From Amycolatopsis viridis (GTDB taxonomy: Bacteria; Actinomycetota; Actinomycetes; Mycobacteriales; Pseudonocardiaceae), in assembly GCF_011758765.1 (NCBI RefSeq), contig NZ_JAANOU010000001.1, positions 930,001 to 994,000 of the forward strand: a stretch of 64,000 nt of DNA, in the 5' to 3' direction. A program made the translations under genes and the position numbers. This document shows positions 17,319 to 26,605 of the stretch, piece by piece; the first letter of the stretch is position 1; each line of letters begins with the position of its first letter. The notes under the pieces were generated by a model. That model saw nothing but the letters and a program-made list of their open reading frames with translations. It was not told where the DNA came from and searched no databases.

Positions 17319-17972
17319 TTGATCAAGCTCATGTTCGCCGACGACGAGGAGCTCGTGCGGGCCAGCCTGCGCGGCATGATGTCCGGCGCGCCGGACATCG
17401 AGGTGGTCGGTGAGGCGAATGACGGGCGGACCGCCGTGGAGACCGCGCGGCGGCTGCACCCGGACGTCGTCCTCCTCGACATCAAGATGCGCGCCCCGGA
17501 CGACGGTATCCGCGCGCTCCGCGCAATCCTCGACCTGCCCGGCCCGCCGGCCGCGGCCATGCTGACCACCTTCGATGTCGACGAGTACGTCAGCCTGGCC
17601 CTCCGGCTCGGCGCCAACGGCTTCCTGCTCAAGGATATCGAGCCCGCCGCGCTGCTCCGGGCCGTCCGGGATCTCGCGCGGGGCGGCGCGGTCCTCGATC
17701 CGGGTGTCGCGGCGCGGATGGTGCGCGCCCACCGCGAAGGCCAGCGTGCGGCCCAGCCGGCGCGCAAGTTGCTCGCCTCGCTGTCCGACCGCGAGCGGGA
17801 GGTCGTCGGGCTCGTCGGGCAGGGTCTGTCGAACGCCGAGATCGGCGGGAAACTGCACCTGTCCGAAGCCACGGTCAAGGGGTACGTGTCCGCGGTCCTG
17901 ACCAAGATCGGCGCCGCCAACCGGGTCCAGGCCGCCCTGCTCGCCTACCGCGGCGGCCTGCTGGACCCGTGA
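17319..17972 (+). CDS. NarL/LuxR-family response regulator (orphan)
   Basis: A 217-residue two-domain regulator. The receiver domain carries ADDEE acidic residues near residue 8-10, the phosphoacceptor Asp in VVLLDIKM, and the lysine in LLKD. The C-terminal LuxR helix-turn-helix reads LSDREREVVGLVGQGLSNAEI, then ATVKGYVS. The start is TTG 17319 with GGAGGG at good spacing. No histidine kinase adjoins it; the MprB kinase downstream belongs to mprA. Its partner must lie elsewhere. Confidence 0.92.
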   Translation: MIKLMFADDEELVRASLRGMMSGAPDIEVVGEANDGRTAVETARRLHPDVVLLDIKMRAPDDGIRALRAILDLPGPPAAAMLTTFDVDEYVSLALRLGANGFLLKDIEPAALLRAVRDLARGGAVLDPGVAARMVRAHREGQRAAQPARKLLASLSDREREVVGLVGQGLSNAEIGGKLHLSEATVKGYVSAVLTKIGAANRVQAALLAYRGGLLDP

Positions 17973-18013
17973 CTTCTTAGGCGGGTCTCAGCACCGTCGG
18001 CAACACTGTCTAC

Positions 18014-18706
18014 ATGCGCATTCTCGTAGTCGACGACGACCGGGCGGTCCGGGAGTCCCTGCGGCGGTCGCTGGAGTTCAACGGCTACCAGGTGGAGCTC
18101 GCCGGCGACGGCGCACAGGCCCTCGAACGCGTCGTCGCCGACCGGCCGGACGCCATGATCCTGGACGTCATGATGCCCCGGCTCGACGGGCTGGAGGTGG
18201 CGCGCCGGCTGCGCAGCACCGGCGACGACCTGCCGATCCTCGTGCTCACCGCCCGGGACACCGTCTCCGACCGCGTCTCCGGGCTCGACGCCGGTGCCGA
18301 CGACTACCTGCCGAAGCCGTTCGCGCTGGAGGAGCTCCTCGCCCGCCTCCGCGCGCTGCTGCGCCGCGCCTCCCGCGAGGCGCAGACGCCGCCGGACGCG
18401 GAGAAGCTGACCTTCGCCGACCTGATGCTCGACCCGGGCACCCGCGAGGTCAGGCGCGGTGACCGCGACATCAGCCTCACCCGCACCGAGTTCGCGCTGC
18501 TCGAGCTGTTCATGTCCTATCCGAAGCACGTGCTCACGCGCGGCCGCATCCTCGAGGAGGTGTGGGGCTACGACTTCCCGACCTCGGGCAACGCGCTCGA
18601 GGTGTACGTCGGCTACCTGCGCCGCAAGACCGAGGCCGGCGGTGAGCCGCGGCTGATCCACACCGTCCGCGGCGTCGGGTACGTCCTCCGGGAAACGCCG
18701 CCGTGA
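18014..18706 (+). CDS. mprA: MprA-like OmpR-family response regulator
   Basis: A 230-residue regulator with a receiver domain (VDDDR, phosphoacceptor Asp in ILDVMMP, LPKPF) and a C-terminal winged helix ([12 protein letters not shown], then YVGYLRRK and VRGVGYVLR). In mycobacteria MprA answers envelope stress and controls sigma factors and pepD. The assignment rests on strong similarity of motif pattern and on gene order: mprA-mprB, then htrA/pepD, moaB and mscL. Its stop overlaps the mprB GTG by 4 bp. Confidence 0.9.
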   Translation: MRILVVDDDRAVRESLRRSLEFNGYQVELAGDGAQALERVVADRPDAMILDVMMPRLDGLEVARRLRSTGDDLPILVLTARDTVSDRVSGLDAGADDYLPKPFALEELLARLRALLRRASREAQTPPDAEKLTFADLMLDPGTREVRRGDRDISLTRTEFALLELFMSYPKHVLTRGRILEEVWGYDFPTSGNALEVYVGYLRRKTEAGGEPRLIHTVRGVGYVLRETPP

Positions 18707-20133
18707 GCCAGACCATGACCGAGCCGGTGCCCGTGATCCGAGTCGACGAGGGCGGAGGTCCAGCCCCGCGGCGGATGTCGCTGCGGGCGCGCGTCACCCT
18801 GCTGGCCGCCGCGTGTGTCGCGGGCGTGCTGGCGCTGGTCTCATTGGGCGCCTACATCACCGTCTACAACAACCTGTACCAGCAGGTCGACGACGAGCTG
18901 GTCCAGCAGGCGAACAGCGTGATCAACGACCCGCAGGTCGTGCAGACCGGCGGCCTGCGCATCCCCACCTACATCACGCGCCTGGTCGACGTGCGGTTCG
19001 ACCTGATCGTGGCCGACGGCTCGTCCGCGTTCGAGTCGCAGCCGTCGGTGCGACCGCCGATCGGCTTGGACGAGCGCCAGGTCGCCAGCGGCGAGCGGTC
19101 GTCGTCGATCCGGACCGACCGGAACACCGACTCGCGCGTGCTCGCCGTGCCCTACCGCTACCAGCCGGGCGTGGCGCTGGTGCTGTCGCAGCCGCTCGAC
19201 GCGACCAAACAGACGCTGCGCGAACTGGCTGTCGTGCTAGCGCTGATCGGCGGCGGCGGGATCCTGGTCGCCGCGCTCGCCGGAACGGCCGTTGCCCGCA
19301 CCGGGCTGCGGCCCGTCGAACGGCTGACGTCGGCCACCGAGCACATCGCCCGGACCGGTGATCTGCGGCCGATCCCGATCAGCGGGGACGACGAGCTGGC
19401 CCGGCTCACGCACAGCTTCAACACGATGCTCGGCGCCGTTGCCGATTCGCAGGAACGCCAGCGGCAGCTCGTCGCCGACGCCGGTCACGAGCTGCGCACC
19501 CCGTTGACCTCCTTGCGCACCAACCTGGAGCTGCTGCTGTCGGCCAGCCGCTCGGGCGCGCCGTCGCTGTCGGAGCAGGACCGTGCCGACATCGAGACCG
19601 ACATCAAGGCCCAGCTGGACGAGCTGACCCAGCTCATCGGGGACCTGGTGGAGCTGGCCCGGCAGGACGAGCCGCGCACCGGGTTCGAGCGCGTCGAACT
19701 GGTCGAGGTCGTCGAGCGCGCACTGGACCGGGCGCGCCGCCGCGCCGGGGAGATCGAGTTCGACGTCCAGCTCCAGCCGTGGGTCGTCGTCGGCGACGCC
19801 GGTGCGCTGGAGCGCGCGGTGCTGAACCTGCTGGACAACGCGGTCAAGTTCTCGCCGCCCGAGTCGCGGGTCCGGATCTCGATGCACCCGGTGGGCGACG
19901 GGACCGCCGTCATCGAGGTCGCCGACTCCGGCCCGGGCATCGCGGACGAGGACCTGCCCCGGGTGTTCGACCGGTTCTACCGTTCGTCCGAGGCGCGCAC
20001 GCTGCCCGGGTCCGGGCTCGGACTGGCGATCGTCAAGCAGGCCGCCGAACGGCACGGCGGCACCGTGCACGCCGGCCGGGCCCCCGAGGGCGGCGCGCTG
20101 ATGGCCCTGCGCCTGCCCGGCACCCCGGGCTGA
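18703..20133 (+). CDS. mprB: MprB-like sensor histidine kinase
   Basis: A 476-residue membrane kinase. The first helix is at about residues 28-50 and the second at about 170-190, with an extracytoplasmic sensor of about 120 residues between. HAMP follows, then the phosphoacceptor box [10 protein letters not shown] (His near 262), the N-box LLDNAVKF and the G-boxes DSGPGIAD and GSGLGLAI. It would phosphorylate the overlapping MprA in response to envelope damage. The lengths and domain order match mycobacterial MprB. Confidence 0.92.
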   Translation: MSQTMTEPVPVIRVDEGGGPAPRRMSLRARVTLLAAACVAGVLALVSLGAYITVYNNLYQQVDDELVQQANSVINDPQVVQTGGLRIPTYITRLVDVRFDLIVADGSSAFESQPSVRPPIGLDERQVASGERSSSIRTDRNTDSRVLAVPYRYQPGVALVLSQPLDATKQTLRELAVVLALIGGGGILVAALAGTAVARTGLRPVERLTSATEHIARTGDLRPIPISGDDELARLTHSFNTMLGAVADSQERQRQLVADAGHELRTPLTSLRTNLELLLSASRSGAPSLSEQDRADIETDIKAQLDELTQLIGDLVELARQDEPRTGFERVELVEVVERALDRARRRAGEIEFDVQLQPWVVVGDAGALERAVLNLLDNAVKFSPPESRVRISMHPVGDGTAVIEVADSGPGIADEDLPRVFDRFYRSSEARTLPGSGLGLAIVKQAAERHGGTVHAGRAPEGGALMALRLPGTPG

Positions 20134-20164
20134 CAACCAACCATCGCCCCACCTCCCGGGTGTT

Positions 20165-20191
20165 GATTCGTGTAGGATTTTGTGTAGTTGT
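20165..20191 (+). promoter_or_regulatory. AT-rich direct repeat upstream of deoR-galT
   Basis: An unusually AT-rich stretch holds a tandem repeat of TCGTGTAGG and TTGTGTAGT spaced 12 bp. DeoR-type repressors often bind short direct repeats, so this is a candidate autoregulatory site; no clear -10/-35 pair is visible. Confidence 0.35.
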
Positions 20192-20198
20192 TGGGCGG

Positions 20199-21005
20199 AT
20201 GGGAGCGATGGTGCTGGCGCGGCAGCGGCAGGCGGTGATCCTCGAGGAAGCGCGGCGGGCCGGGGCGGTCCGCGTGAGCGATCTGGTGAACAAGCTCGGC
20301 GTGTCCGACATGACCATCCGCCGCGATCTGGACGTGCTCGCGAGCCGGGGCCTGGTGGAAAAGGTCTACGGCGGTGCCACCGCGGTGGTCGGCCCGAGCA
20401 CCGAAGAACCCGGTTTCGAGGCCAAGTCCGCGCGGCAGCGGGCGCAGAAGGAGGCCATCGCGGCCGCCGCGGCCGGACTGGTCCAGCCCGGCACCGCGAT
20501 CGGCCTGTCCGCCGGCACCACGACGTGGACGCTGGCCCGCGCGCTCGACGGGATCCCCGGTCTGACGATCGTGACCAACTCGATCCAGACCGCCGACGTG
20601 CTGCGCGCGTCGCCGGCGCCCGATCGCACCGTCGTCCTCACCGGCGGGATCCGCACGCCGTCCGACGCGCTGGTCGGGCCGGTCGCCGTGCACAGCCTGC
20701 GCCGCCTGCACCTGGACCAGGTGTTCCTCGGCGTGCACGGCATGGCCGAGGGACCCGGCTTCACCACGCCGAACCTGAACGAGAGCGAGACCGACCGCGC
20801 GCTGGTGGAAGCCGGCCGGCGGCTCGTCGTCCTCGCCGACAGCTCCAAATGGGGAGTCGTCGGCATTTCCACCATCGCCGAACTGGACGAGGCCCACGTC
20901 GTGGTGAGCGACGACGGTCTTCCGGATGCGGCGTGTGACGTCTTGGCCGAGCACGTGGGCGACCTGCGGATCGTCCCCGTCAACGAGGACACGGAGGAAG
21001 AGTGA
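20199..21005 (+). CDS. DeoR/GlpR-family transcriptional regulator
   Basis: A 268-residue repressor. The N-terminal winged helix reads VSDLVNKLGVSDMTIRRDL, and the C-terminal sugar-phosphate-sensing domain (DeoRC) has LSAGTTTWTLA, VTNSIQTAD and LTGGI motifs. It overlaps galT by 4 bp, so it probably regulates galactose (Leloir) metabolism. ATG 20199 is chosen; ATG 20208 is also possible. mprB lies directly upstream but is separated by the AT-rich promoter-like region. Confidence 0.9.
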   Translation: MGAMVLARQRQAVILEEARRAGAVRVSDLVNKLGVSDMTIRRDLDVLASRGLVEKVYGGATAVVGPSTEEPGFEAKSARQRAQKEAIAAAAAGLVQPGTAIGLSAGTTTWTLARALDGIPGLTIVTNSIQTADVLRASPAPDRTVVLTGGIRTPSDALVGPVAVHSLRRLHLDQVFLGVHGMAEGPGFTTPNLNESETDRALVEAGRRLVVLADSSKWGVVGISTIAELDEAHVVVSDDGLPDAACDVLAEHVGDLRIVPVNEDTEEE

Positions 21006-22087
21006 GGCGGACGCTGCGCCACCTTGCCGACGGCAGGGAGATCATCTACTTCGACGAGGGCGCGGACGCCCCGCCCCGCACCGCGGAGGACACCCGCGAC
21101 CTGCCCGCGGTGGCCGCCAGCTCCGAGATCCGCCTCGACCCGCTGACCGGTGAGTGGGTCGCGATGGCCGCGCACCGGCAGACCCGCACGTACAAGCCGC
21201 CGGCCGACCTGTGCCCGCTGTGCCCGAGCAAACCGGGCAAGCCGAGCGAGATCCCCGAGCCGGACTACGACGTGGTGGTGTTCGAGAACCGCTTCCCGTC
21301 CTTCGAGGAGGGGGCGAGCGGTGAGCGGTCCACTCTCGACGGTCTGGGACTCGTGCCGACCGCGCCCGGCAAGGGGCGCTGTGAGGTGGTCTGCTTCACC
21401 AGTGACCACAATGGATCGTTCGCCGGACTGAGCCCGGAGCGGGTCCGCACGGTGCTGGACGCGTGGGCCGACCGCACCGCGGCGCTGTCCGCGATCGACG
21501 GGCTGGAGCAGGTCTTCCCGTTCGAGAACCGCGGGGAAGAGATCGGCGTGACGCTGCACCACCCGCACGGCCAGATCTACGGCTACCCGTTCGTCACCCC
21601 GAAGACGCGGCGGATGCTCGACGTCGCCCGTGCGTACCAGGAGGAGCACGGCCGCCCGGTTCTCGGTGACGTCCTCGCCGCCGAGCGCAAGGTGGGCACG
21701 CGCGTGATCGCGGAGGGGCAGCACTGGACGGCGTTCGTCCCGCCCGCCGCGCGGTGGCCGGTGCACGTGCTGGTCGTGCCGCACCGCCAGGTCCCGGACA
21801 TCCCCGCGCTCACCGACGCCGAGCGCGACGACTTCGCCGAGGTCTACCTGGACGTGCTCCGCCGCTGTGACGGGCTCTACGACCGCCCGCTGCCCTACAT
21901 CGCCGCCTGGCACCAGGCGCCGGTCCGGATCGACCGCGAGCTGGGCTGGCTGCACCTGGAGCTGTTCTCGATCCTGCGCGCTCCGGACAAGCTGAAGTAC
22001 CTGGCCGGCTCCGAATCGGGCGAGGCGGTGTGGATCAACGACGCCACGCCGGAGCAGATCGCGGACCGTCTCCGGGCGGGGGCCTGA
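21002..22087 (+). CDS. galT: Galactose-1-phosphate uridylyltransferase
   Basis: A 361-residue enzyme of the Leloir pathway that moves UMP from UDP-glucose to galactose 1-phosphate in the cytosol. The active-site HPHGQ motif is near residue 188, preceded by the HH pair, and CPLC is a metal-binding pair near residue 73. The late WHQAP and LHLELF segments complete the family pattern. It is translationally coupled to the DeoR regulator. No galK or galE follows in this window. Confidence 0.95.
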   Translation: MRRTLRHLADGREIIYFDEGADAPPRTAEDTRDLPAVAASSEIRLDPLTGEWVAMAAHRQTRTYKPPADLCPLCPSKPGKPSEIPEPDYDVVVFENRFPSFEEGASGERSTLDGLGLVPTAPGKGRCEVVCFTSDHNGSFAGLSPERVRTVLDAWADRTAALSAIDGLEQVFPFENRGEEIGVTLHHPHGQIYGYPFVTPKTRRMLDVARAYQEEHGRPVLGDVLAAERKVGTRVIAEGQHWTAFVPPAARWPVHVLVVPHRQVPDIPALTDAERDDFAEVYLDVLRRCDGLYDRPLPYIAAWHQAPVRIDRELGWLHLELFSILRAPDKLKYLAGSESGEAVWINDATPEQIADRLRAGA

Positions 22088-22162
22088 GCCCGGCGGCATA
22101 CTCATGCGTGACCCTCAGGCTGGCCTCAGCCAGCTCTCAGGACCGACACGCATGGTAGGGAC

Positions 22163-23524
22163 ATGACCGAGAACGACCCCAGCGCACCGCACGACGGCGG
22201 TGCCCCGCGGGACTCCGGTGCGCAGCAGCCGCCGGAGGACGCGAAGACACCCGCACGCGGAACGCCGCTCGGCTCGGGACCGCAGCAGCAGCCGAGCCCG
22301 TGGTCGGCGCAGGGAGCCGCGCCGGGGACCGGGCCACAGCAGCCCGGTGGGTACCCGTGGACGCCTCCTGGCGCGCAGCAGTCGCACTCGCCGTATGCGA
22401 CCGCGACCATGCCGCCGCCGGCCGTGCCGCACCAACGGCGTGGCTCGGGCAAGCTCGTGGCCGGAGTCGCGGTGCTCGCGCTGATCGTCGGCGGCGGAGC
22501 GGGTGCCGCCGGGGGGTACCTGACCGCGCAGAACAGCGGGAGCGCCGGCACGGCCTACAACGCGCTCAACCAGCCGGTTCCGGCGCAGCAGACGACGACG
22601 GCCCAGCCCGGTTCCGTCGAGGCCGTGGCGCAGAAGCTGTCGCCGAGCGTGGTGGAGTTGCAGGTGGCCGGGCGCAGCGGGCAGGGCGAGGGGTCCGGCT
22701 TCGTGCTCTCCACCGACGGCTACATCCTGACGAACAACCACGTCGTCGAGGTCGCCGCGAACGGCGGGCAGATCCAGGCGGTGTTCCAGGACGGCAGCAA
22801 GACGCCCGCGTCGGTCGTGGGACGCGACCCGACGACCGACATCGCCGTGGTGAAGGTCAACGGCGCGAAGAACCTGACGCCGGTGGCGCTCGGCAATTCC
22901 GATGACCTGAACGTGGGGCAGTCGGTGGTGGCGATCGGGTCGCCGTTCGAGCTGGCCGGGACGGTCACCTCGGGCATCGTCAGCGCACTGCACCGCCCGG
23001 TGCGGGCAGGCGGCAGCGAGGGCGATCAGACGACGGTGATGAGCGCGATCCAGACCGACGCCGCGATCAACCCGGGCAACTCCGGTGGTCCGCTGGCGAA
23101 CCTGGCGGGCCAGGTGATCGGCATCAACTCGGCGATCTACAGCCCGCAGTCGAGCGGAATGGGCCAGACGGAGGCGACCAACGCCGGTATCGGCTTCGCG
23201 ATCCCGATCAATCAGGCGCGGCGCACGGCGCAGGAGATCATCGACACCGGTAAGGCGACGCAGACGTTCATCGGCGCCAACGTGAGCGACGCACCCCAGG
23301 GCGGAGCTTTGATCGCCGGCGTGCAGTCCGGCAGCCCGGCCGAGCAGGCCGGCCTGAAGCAGGGCGACGTGGTGACGAAGATCGACAACACGGTCATCAA
23401 CGACGCGGACGGCCTCATCGCGGCCGTGCGGACCCGCGCTCCGGGCGACAAGGTGAACTTCACCCTGAGCGACGGGCGCACCGTGCAGGTCACGCTGGGC
23501 GGCCAGCCGGTGCCGACGAACTGA
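22163..23524 (+). CDS. pepD: HtrA/PepD-like membrane-anchored serine protease with PDZ domain
   Basis: 453 residues. A disordered Pro/Gln-rich cytoplasmic N-terminus precedes one membrane helix at about 97-120. The protease domain has the triad His in NNHVVE (near 192), Asp in TTDIAVVKV (near 226) and Ser in GNSGGP (near 305). A PDZ domain at about 365-450 starts GALIAGVQSGSPAEQAG. It would degrade or refold damaged exported proteins. In mycobacteria pepD directly follows mprB and is an MprA target; here deoR-galT separates them. Confidence 0.93.
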   Translation: MTENDPSAPHDGGAPRDSGAQQPPEDAKTPARGTPLGSGPQQQPSPWSAQGAAPGTGPQQPGGYPWTPPGAQQSHSPYATATMPPPAVPHQRRGSGKLVAGVAVLALIVGGGAGAAGGYLTAQNSGSAGTAYNALNQPVPAQQTTTAQPGSVEAVAQKLSPSVVELQVAGRSGQGEGSGFVLSTDGYILTNNHVVEVAANGGQIQAVFQDGSKTPASVVGRDPTTDIAVVKVNGAKNLTPVALGNSDDLNVGQSVVAIGSPFELAGTVTSGIVSALHRPVRAGGSEGDQTTVMSAIQTDAAINPGNSGGPLANLAGQVIGINSAIYSPQSSGMGQTEATNAGIGFAIPINQARRTAQEIIDTGKATQTFIGANVSDAPQGGALIAGVQSGSPAEQAGLKQGDVVTKIDNTVINDADGLIAAVRTRAPGDKVNFTLSDGRTVQVTLGGQPVPTN

Positions 23525-24236
23525 GGCTCGCGCGGGCCGGCTGCTCGGGGCGGCCGGCCCGGCAGGTCCGCCGGGATCGATGGCTCGGCTGGACGGATGG
23601 CCGGCCCGGGAGCGGTGAGGTCCTTGCCTGGTTGCTGTCGGGGCGGGTCAGGCGGGGTGATCCAGTCGTGACGTGGCCCGGGGCGGGCTGGACGGGCGGC
23701 TGTGGGGTTGGTTGCGCGCGGCCCGATGCGGCTCCGGGCGCGGTGCCCTAGTTGTCCTGCGGCCCGGGGCGGGGTGGTTCGGTTGACTCGTGAGCGGGGC
23801 GCGTCCGCGGAGGTGCAGGTGGGTCCCGGGGGTTGAACGAGGTGGCCGGTGGGACGAGCTCGGGGCTGGGTCGGGTGGCGTGCCTGCTGGATCGGCGGGG
23901 TGACGGCCGGGGGAGAGAGCCGCCGGCGCGTGTGGTCGGCCGGAGGTTCGGATGCCAGGTATGGGGTTTTGCGGCTGGTCGCACGGGGTGGCCGGCCTGG
24001 GGTCTGGCCACGGGGGTGGCCGGCGGGGGCGAGGAGACGCTCGGCCGCTCGGGGCGGCCGAGACCAACCTGACGGCTCGCTCGGGGGCGAGCCGCTTGCC
24101 GAGCCGCGTGCGACTGGGTCAACCGGTCGCGCGCGGCTTCCCATCTGCCGGGAAGCTCGTCCACTTCGGACGGCCACTCGGGTGTAGTGGTGACGTGCTC
24201 GCCCGCGTGCGGCGTGAACGGGATACCGTGTGCCCC
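23525..24236. other. 712-bp region without a recognisable gene
   Basis: Apart from the hairpin at its left end, I see no coding sequence with a start, ribosome site and sensible composition. Frames are open on both strands only because stops are rare at this GC. The stretch is rich in GGCCGG/CGGGG runs with no clear tandem repeat. Confidence 0.5.
23533..23561 (+). terminator. Hairpin after the HtrA/PepD gene
   Basis: A 9-bp stem (23533-23541 with 23553-23561) with an 11-nt loop begins nine bases after the stop codon. Confidence 0.5.
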
Positions 24237-24737
24237 ATGGAACGCAGTGCACAGCGGCTGGGCCGCGCGCTCGTGGTGATCGTGGACGACCGCGCGGCGC
24301 ACGGCGAGCATGAGGACACCTCCGGCCCCTTGGTTCAGGAGCTGCTGGAGGAAGCCGGCTTCATCGTCGACGGCGTGGTGCTCGTGCACGCCGACACGGT
24401 GGCGATCCGCAACGCGCTCAACACCGCCGTCATCGGTGGTGTGGACCTCGTCATCACCGTCGGCGGCACCGGGGTGTCGCCACGCGACGTCACCCCCGAC
24501 GCGACGCTCGGCGTGCTCGACCGGCCCATCCCGGGCATCGGCGAGGCCCTGCGCTCCTCCGGGCTCGCCGCCGGCGCGATCGACGCCGGCATCTCCCGGG
24601 GCCTGGTGGGCGTCTCGGGCAGCACGCTCGTGGTCAACCTCGCCGGCTCGCGCGCTGCCGTGCGGGACGGCATGGCGACGCTGTCGTCGCTCGTGCCCTA
24701 CGTGATCGACCAGCTCTCCGGCCTCGACGAGTCCTGA
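24237..24737 (+). CDS. moaB: MoaB/Mog-family molybdopterin-binding domain protein
   Basis: A 166-residue protein with the family motif [15 protein letters not shown] at about residues 78-92 and a late [13 protein letters not shown]. Proteins of this fold bind molybdopterin and take part in its adenylylation, though some bacterial MoaB homologues are not essential for cofactor synthesis. ATG 24237 is the first good start. Its place after the protease gene and before mscL matches Rv0984 (moaB2). A small gene overlaps its stop. Confidence 0.9.
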   Translation: MERSAQRLGRALVVIVDDRAAHGEHEDTSGPLVQELLEEAGFIVDGVVLVHADTVAIRNALNTAVIGGVDLVITVGGTGVSPRDVTPDATLGVLDRPIPGIGEALRSSGLAAGAIDAGISRGLVGVSGSTLVVNLAGSRAAVRDGMATLSSLVPYVIDQLSGLDES

Positions 24738-24913
24738 TGGCCGGGCAGGACCGGGAGCGCAAGCCTCCCCGCGATCGCGACCGGCGCAAGCTGGACGAGA
24801 TCTTCGGGGAGGTCCTCCCGGACACCACGTCCGACGAGCGCGAACCGGAACGCCCGGCCGGGAACGACGACACCTGGTACCGGGAGAACCGGCCGCCCCA
24901 CCACGGCGGCTAG
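24737..24913 (+). CDS. Small charged protein (58 aa)
   Basis: This starts at an ATG that overlaps the moaB stop (TGATG), so it is translationally coupled. It is very hydrophilic ([15 protein letters not shown]) and lacks cysteines and hydrophobic segments, with a central LDEIFGEVLP. It is likely disordered. Short proteins of this kind accompany moaB in other actinomycetes, but I know no function. Confidence 0.6.
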   Translation: MAGQDRERKPPRDRDRRKLDEIFGEVLPDTTSDEREPERPAGNDDTWYRENRPPHHGG

Positions 24914-25146
24914 CGGGCTCGCCGGGCACGAGGCCGCGGTCTCGACCCCGGCCGAACCCGCCCGGCGGCAGCCGCGGGTGCCGGCCCGCGCGTGTCCTGA
25001 CCCGCCGGCCCTGCCGGTGCACGACCGCGGGTGCCAGGCCGCCGCCCGTGACCGGACCTGCCCCCGCCCACCAGGCGGGTACGACGGCAACGGACCGTGC
25101 TGACGGCACCTGTTTCGCGAACCGGGCGCCCGGAGCAGGTGCGACC

Positions 25147-25581
25147 TCAGTCCTGGGTGGCGGTGTGGGTGGTGACGTGCCCGTCGGAGCTGTTCTGCTG
25201 CCGCAGCAGGTCGCGGATCTCCTTCAGCAGCTCGACGTCCGTCGGCTCGGCGGGGCCTGCCTCCTGGCCGCGCTTGCGGCGCTCCTGGATCTTCTTCATC
25301 GGCAGGACCAGCAGGAAGTAGACCACGGCCGCGACGATCACGAAGTTGATGACCGCGTTGATCACGCCCCCGAAGTCGAGGAACGTCGAGTCGTTGCCGC
25401 CCAGGACGTTGAACCCCAGCCCCTTGGCGGCCTCGGTACCGCCGATGGCGTTGATCAACGGCTTGATCAGCCCGTTCGTGAAAGCCGTCACGACCGCCGT
25501 GAACGCCGTTCCGATGACGACCGCGACCGCCAGTTCGACGACGTTGCCGCGCATCAGGAAGTCTTTGAAACCCTTCAGCAT
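25147..25581 (-). CDS. mscL: Large-conductance mechanosensitive channel MscL
   Basis: A 144-residue channel subunit. The N-terminal MLKGFKDFLMRGNVVELAVAV is the hallmark S1/TM1 region, a second helix lies at about residues 70-92 (INFVIVAAVVYFLLVL), and a charged cytoplasmic helix (ELLKEIRDLL) near the C-terminus forms the bundle. It opens to release solutes on hypo-osmotic shock. ATG 25581 is used because GAGGGG lies 5 nt upstream; the in-frame GTG before it overlaps this site. Confidence 0.96.
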   Translation of the reverse strand: MLKGFKDFLMRGNVVELAVAVVIGTAFTAVVTAFTNGLIKPLINAIGGTEAAKGLGFNVLGGNDSTFLDFGGVINAVINFVIVAAVVYFLLVLPMKKIQERRKRGQEAGPAEPTDVELLKEIRDLLRQQNSSDGHVTTHTATQD

Positions 25582-25605
25582 GTGCACCCCTCTTTCCGGA
25601 AACGG

Positions 25606-26082
25606 CTAACGGAGGGTAACCGCTACCGGGTTTCGCAGTGACAGCGCCGCCACCTCCCGAGCTGTCTCCTCGGGCAAGGACAGGACGACCAGCGGTCCGT
25701 CCCGCGCGCCGGCGAGGCGCCCGGCCGCGGCCGGTGGGGGCCGCACGGTGAGCACGGTGGCCATGCTGGCGAGGACTTTCCTGACTTGCGCGGACTCGTC
25801 GACGGTGACCACGTCGACCCGCATCCCGGGCATCAGCAGCTTGGCCACGCCGGTGTCGGCGAGCCGCACGGGCACCGCAGCCAGCGCAAGATCACCCGTG
25901 AAGGGGACGGGTGCGGACGGCGGTGGCGGCGCGGCCCGCGGCTCGGCCGCGCCGGGACGCGCGGCCAGGACGGCCGCCGTGATCAGCAGACCTGCGGCGA
26001 CCAGCTTCCGCAGCCGGTGCCAGCGGCGTCCGCCCAGACGCAGCCGGAGCCGGTTCGCATGGGCACGCGGATCGAAGCGCAT
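25606..26082 (-). CDS. SAF-domain protein (CpaB/RcpC-like), membrane-anchored
   Basis: A 158-residue protein. A basic N-terminus (RLRLRLGGRRWHRLRK) is followed by one hydrophobic helix (about residues 27-42), a Pro-rich linker and a small beta domain with VPVRLADTGVAKLLMPGMRVDVV. This resembles the SAF domain of Flp-pilus assembly protein CpaB/RcpC, but other pilus genes are not present. Family members usually have two domains, so this is short. Its upstream region contains two DnaA-box-like sequences. Confidence 0.7.
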   Translation of the reverse strand: MRFDPRAHANRLRLRLGGRRWHRLRKLVAAGLLITAAVLAARPGAAEPRAAPPPPSAPVPFTGDLALAAVPVRLADTGVAKLLMPGMRVDVVTVDESAQVRKVLASMATVLTVRPPPAAAGRLAGARDGPLVVLSLPEETAREVAALSLRNPVAVTLR

Positions 26083-26183
26083 GGCGAAGCACCCCCAGTT
26101 GTCGGCGTCGGCGGCGGTGTGCCACCGACGACAGCGACGCTAGGGGTGCTGACACCCGGCGGAAAAGACGCGGATCTGGCAGC

Positions 26184-26210
26184 TGTGGATAACTGGGTGC
26201 TTGTGGATAA
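26184..26210. promoter_or_regulatory. Two tandem DnaA-box-like 9-mers
   Basis: TGTGGATAA occurs at 26184-26192 and 26202-26210, each the exact complement of the DnaA box TTATCCACA, 18 bp apart in the same orientation. They lie between the Ruc-like gene and the SAF-domain gene, upstream of the latter. Confidence 0.45.
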
Positions 26211-26218
26211 CCCGGCGG

Positions 26219-26536
26219 TCAGGAAGCCGCCGCGGCCGCGGTTGTCGTACCGCTCGACGAGGATGAGGACGTGGAGCTGCTCTTGCTTTCGCCGGACGTG
26301 CTCGACGAGCTGGACGAGGAGGTGGACTTCGACGATGACGATGACGACGACGAAGACGACGACCGCGAGTCGGTCCGGTAGAAGCCGGAGCCCTTGAAGA
26401 TCACGCCGACCGCTCCGTAGAGCTTGCGCAGGGGGCCGGTGCACTCCGGGCACTCGGTCAGGCTGGCATCGGAGAACGACTGCACGGCCTCGAAACGGTG
26501 GCCGCACTCCTTGCAGGCGTACTGGTACGTGGGCAC
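26219..26536 (-). CDS. ruc: FmdB-type zinc-ribbon protein with serine-rich tail, Ruc-like
   Basis: A 105-residue protein. A zinc ribbon at residues 1-45 uses two Cys pairs (CKECG and CPEC), followed by a short YGAVGVIFKGSGFYRTD block and about 45 residues that are almost entirely serine with Thr and Lys. This layout and its location upstream of the cyclo-ligase gene match M. tuberculosis Rv0991c (Ruc), a redox-regulated chaperone-like protein whose cysteines bind zinc and whose tail is disordered. GTG 26536 has a GGAGC site and removes a non-conserved extension. Confidence 0.8.
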   Translation of the reverse strand: MPTYQYACKECGHRFEAVQSFSDASLTECPECTGPLRKLYGAVGVIFKGSGFYRTDSRSSSSSSSSSSSKSTSSSSSSSTSGESKSSSTSSSSSSGTTTAAAAAS

Positions 26537-26605
26537 AGGTGCTCCTTCGCGCATTGGCACTCGATCCGCAAGAGTGCTAACACAATTGTGTCGGACACCA
26601 TTCCC

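Noticed and set aside
23748..25109. Long minus-strand frames across 23.5-25.1 kb
   Set aside because: They run antisense through moaB, have low-complexity Arg/Pro/Gly composition and lack starts with ribosome sites.
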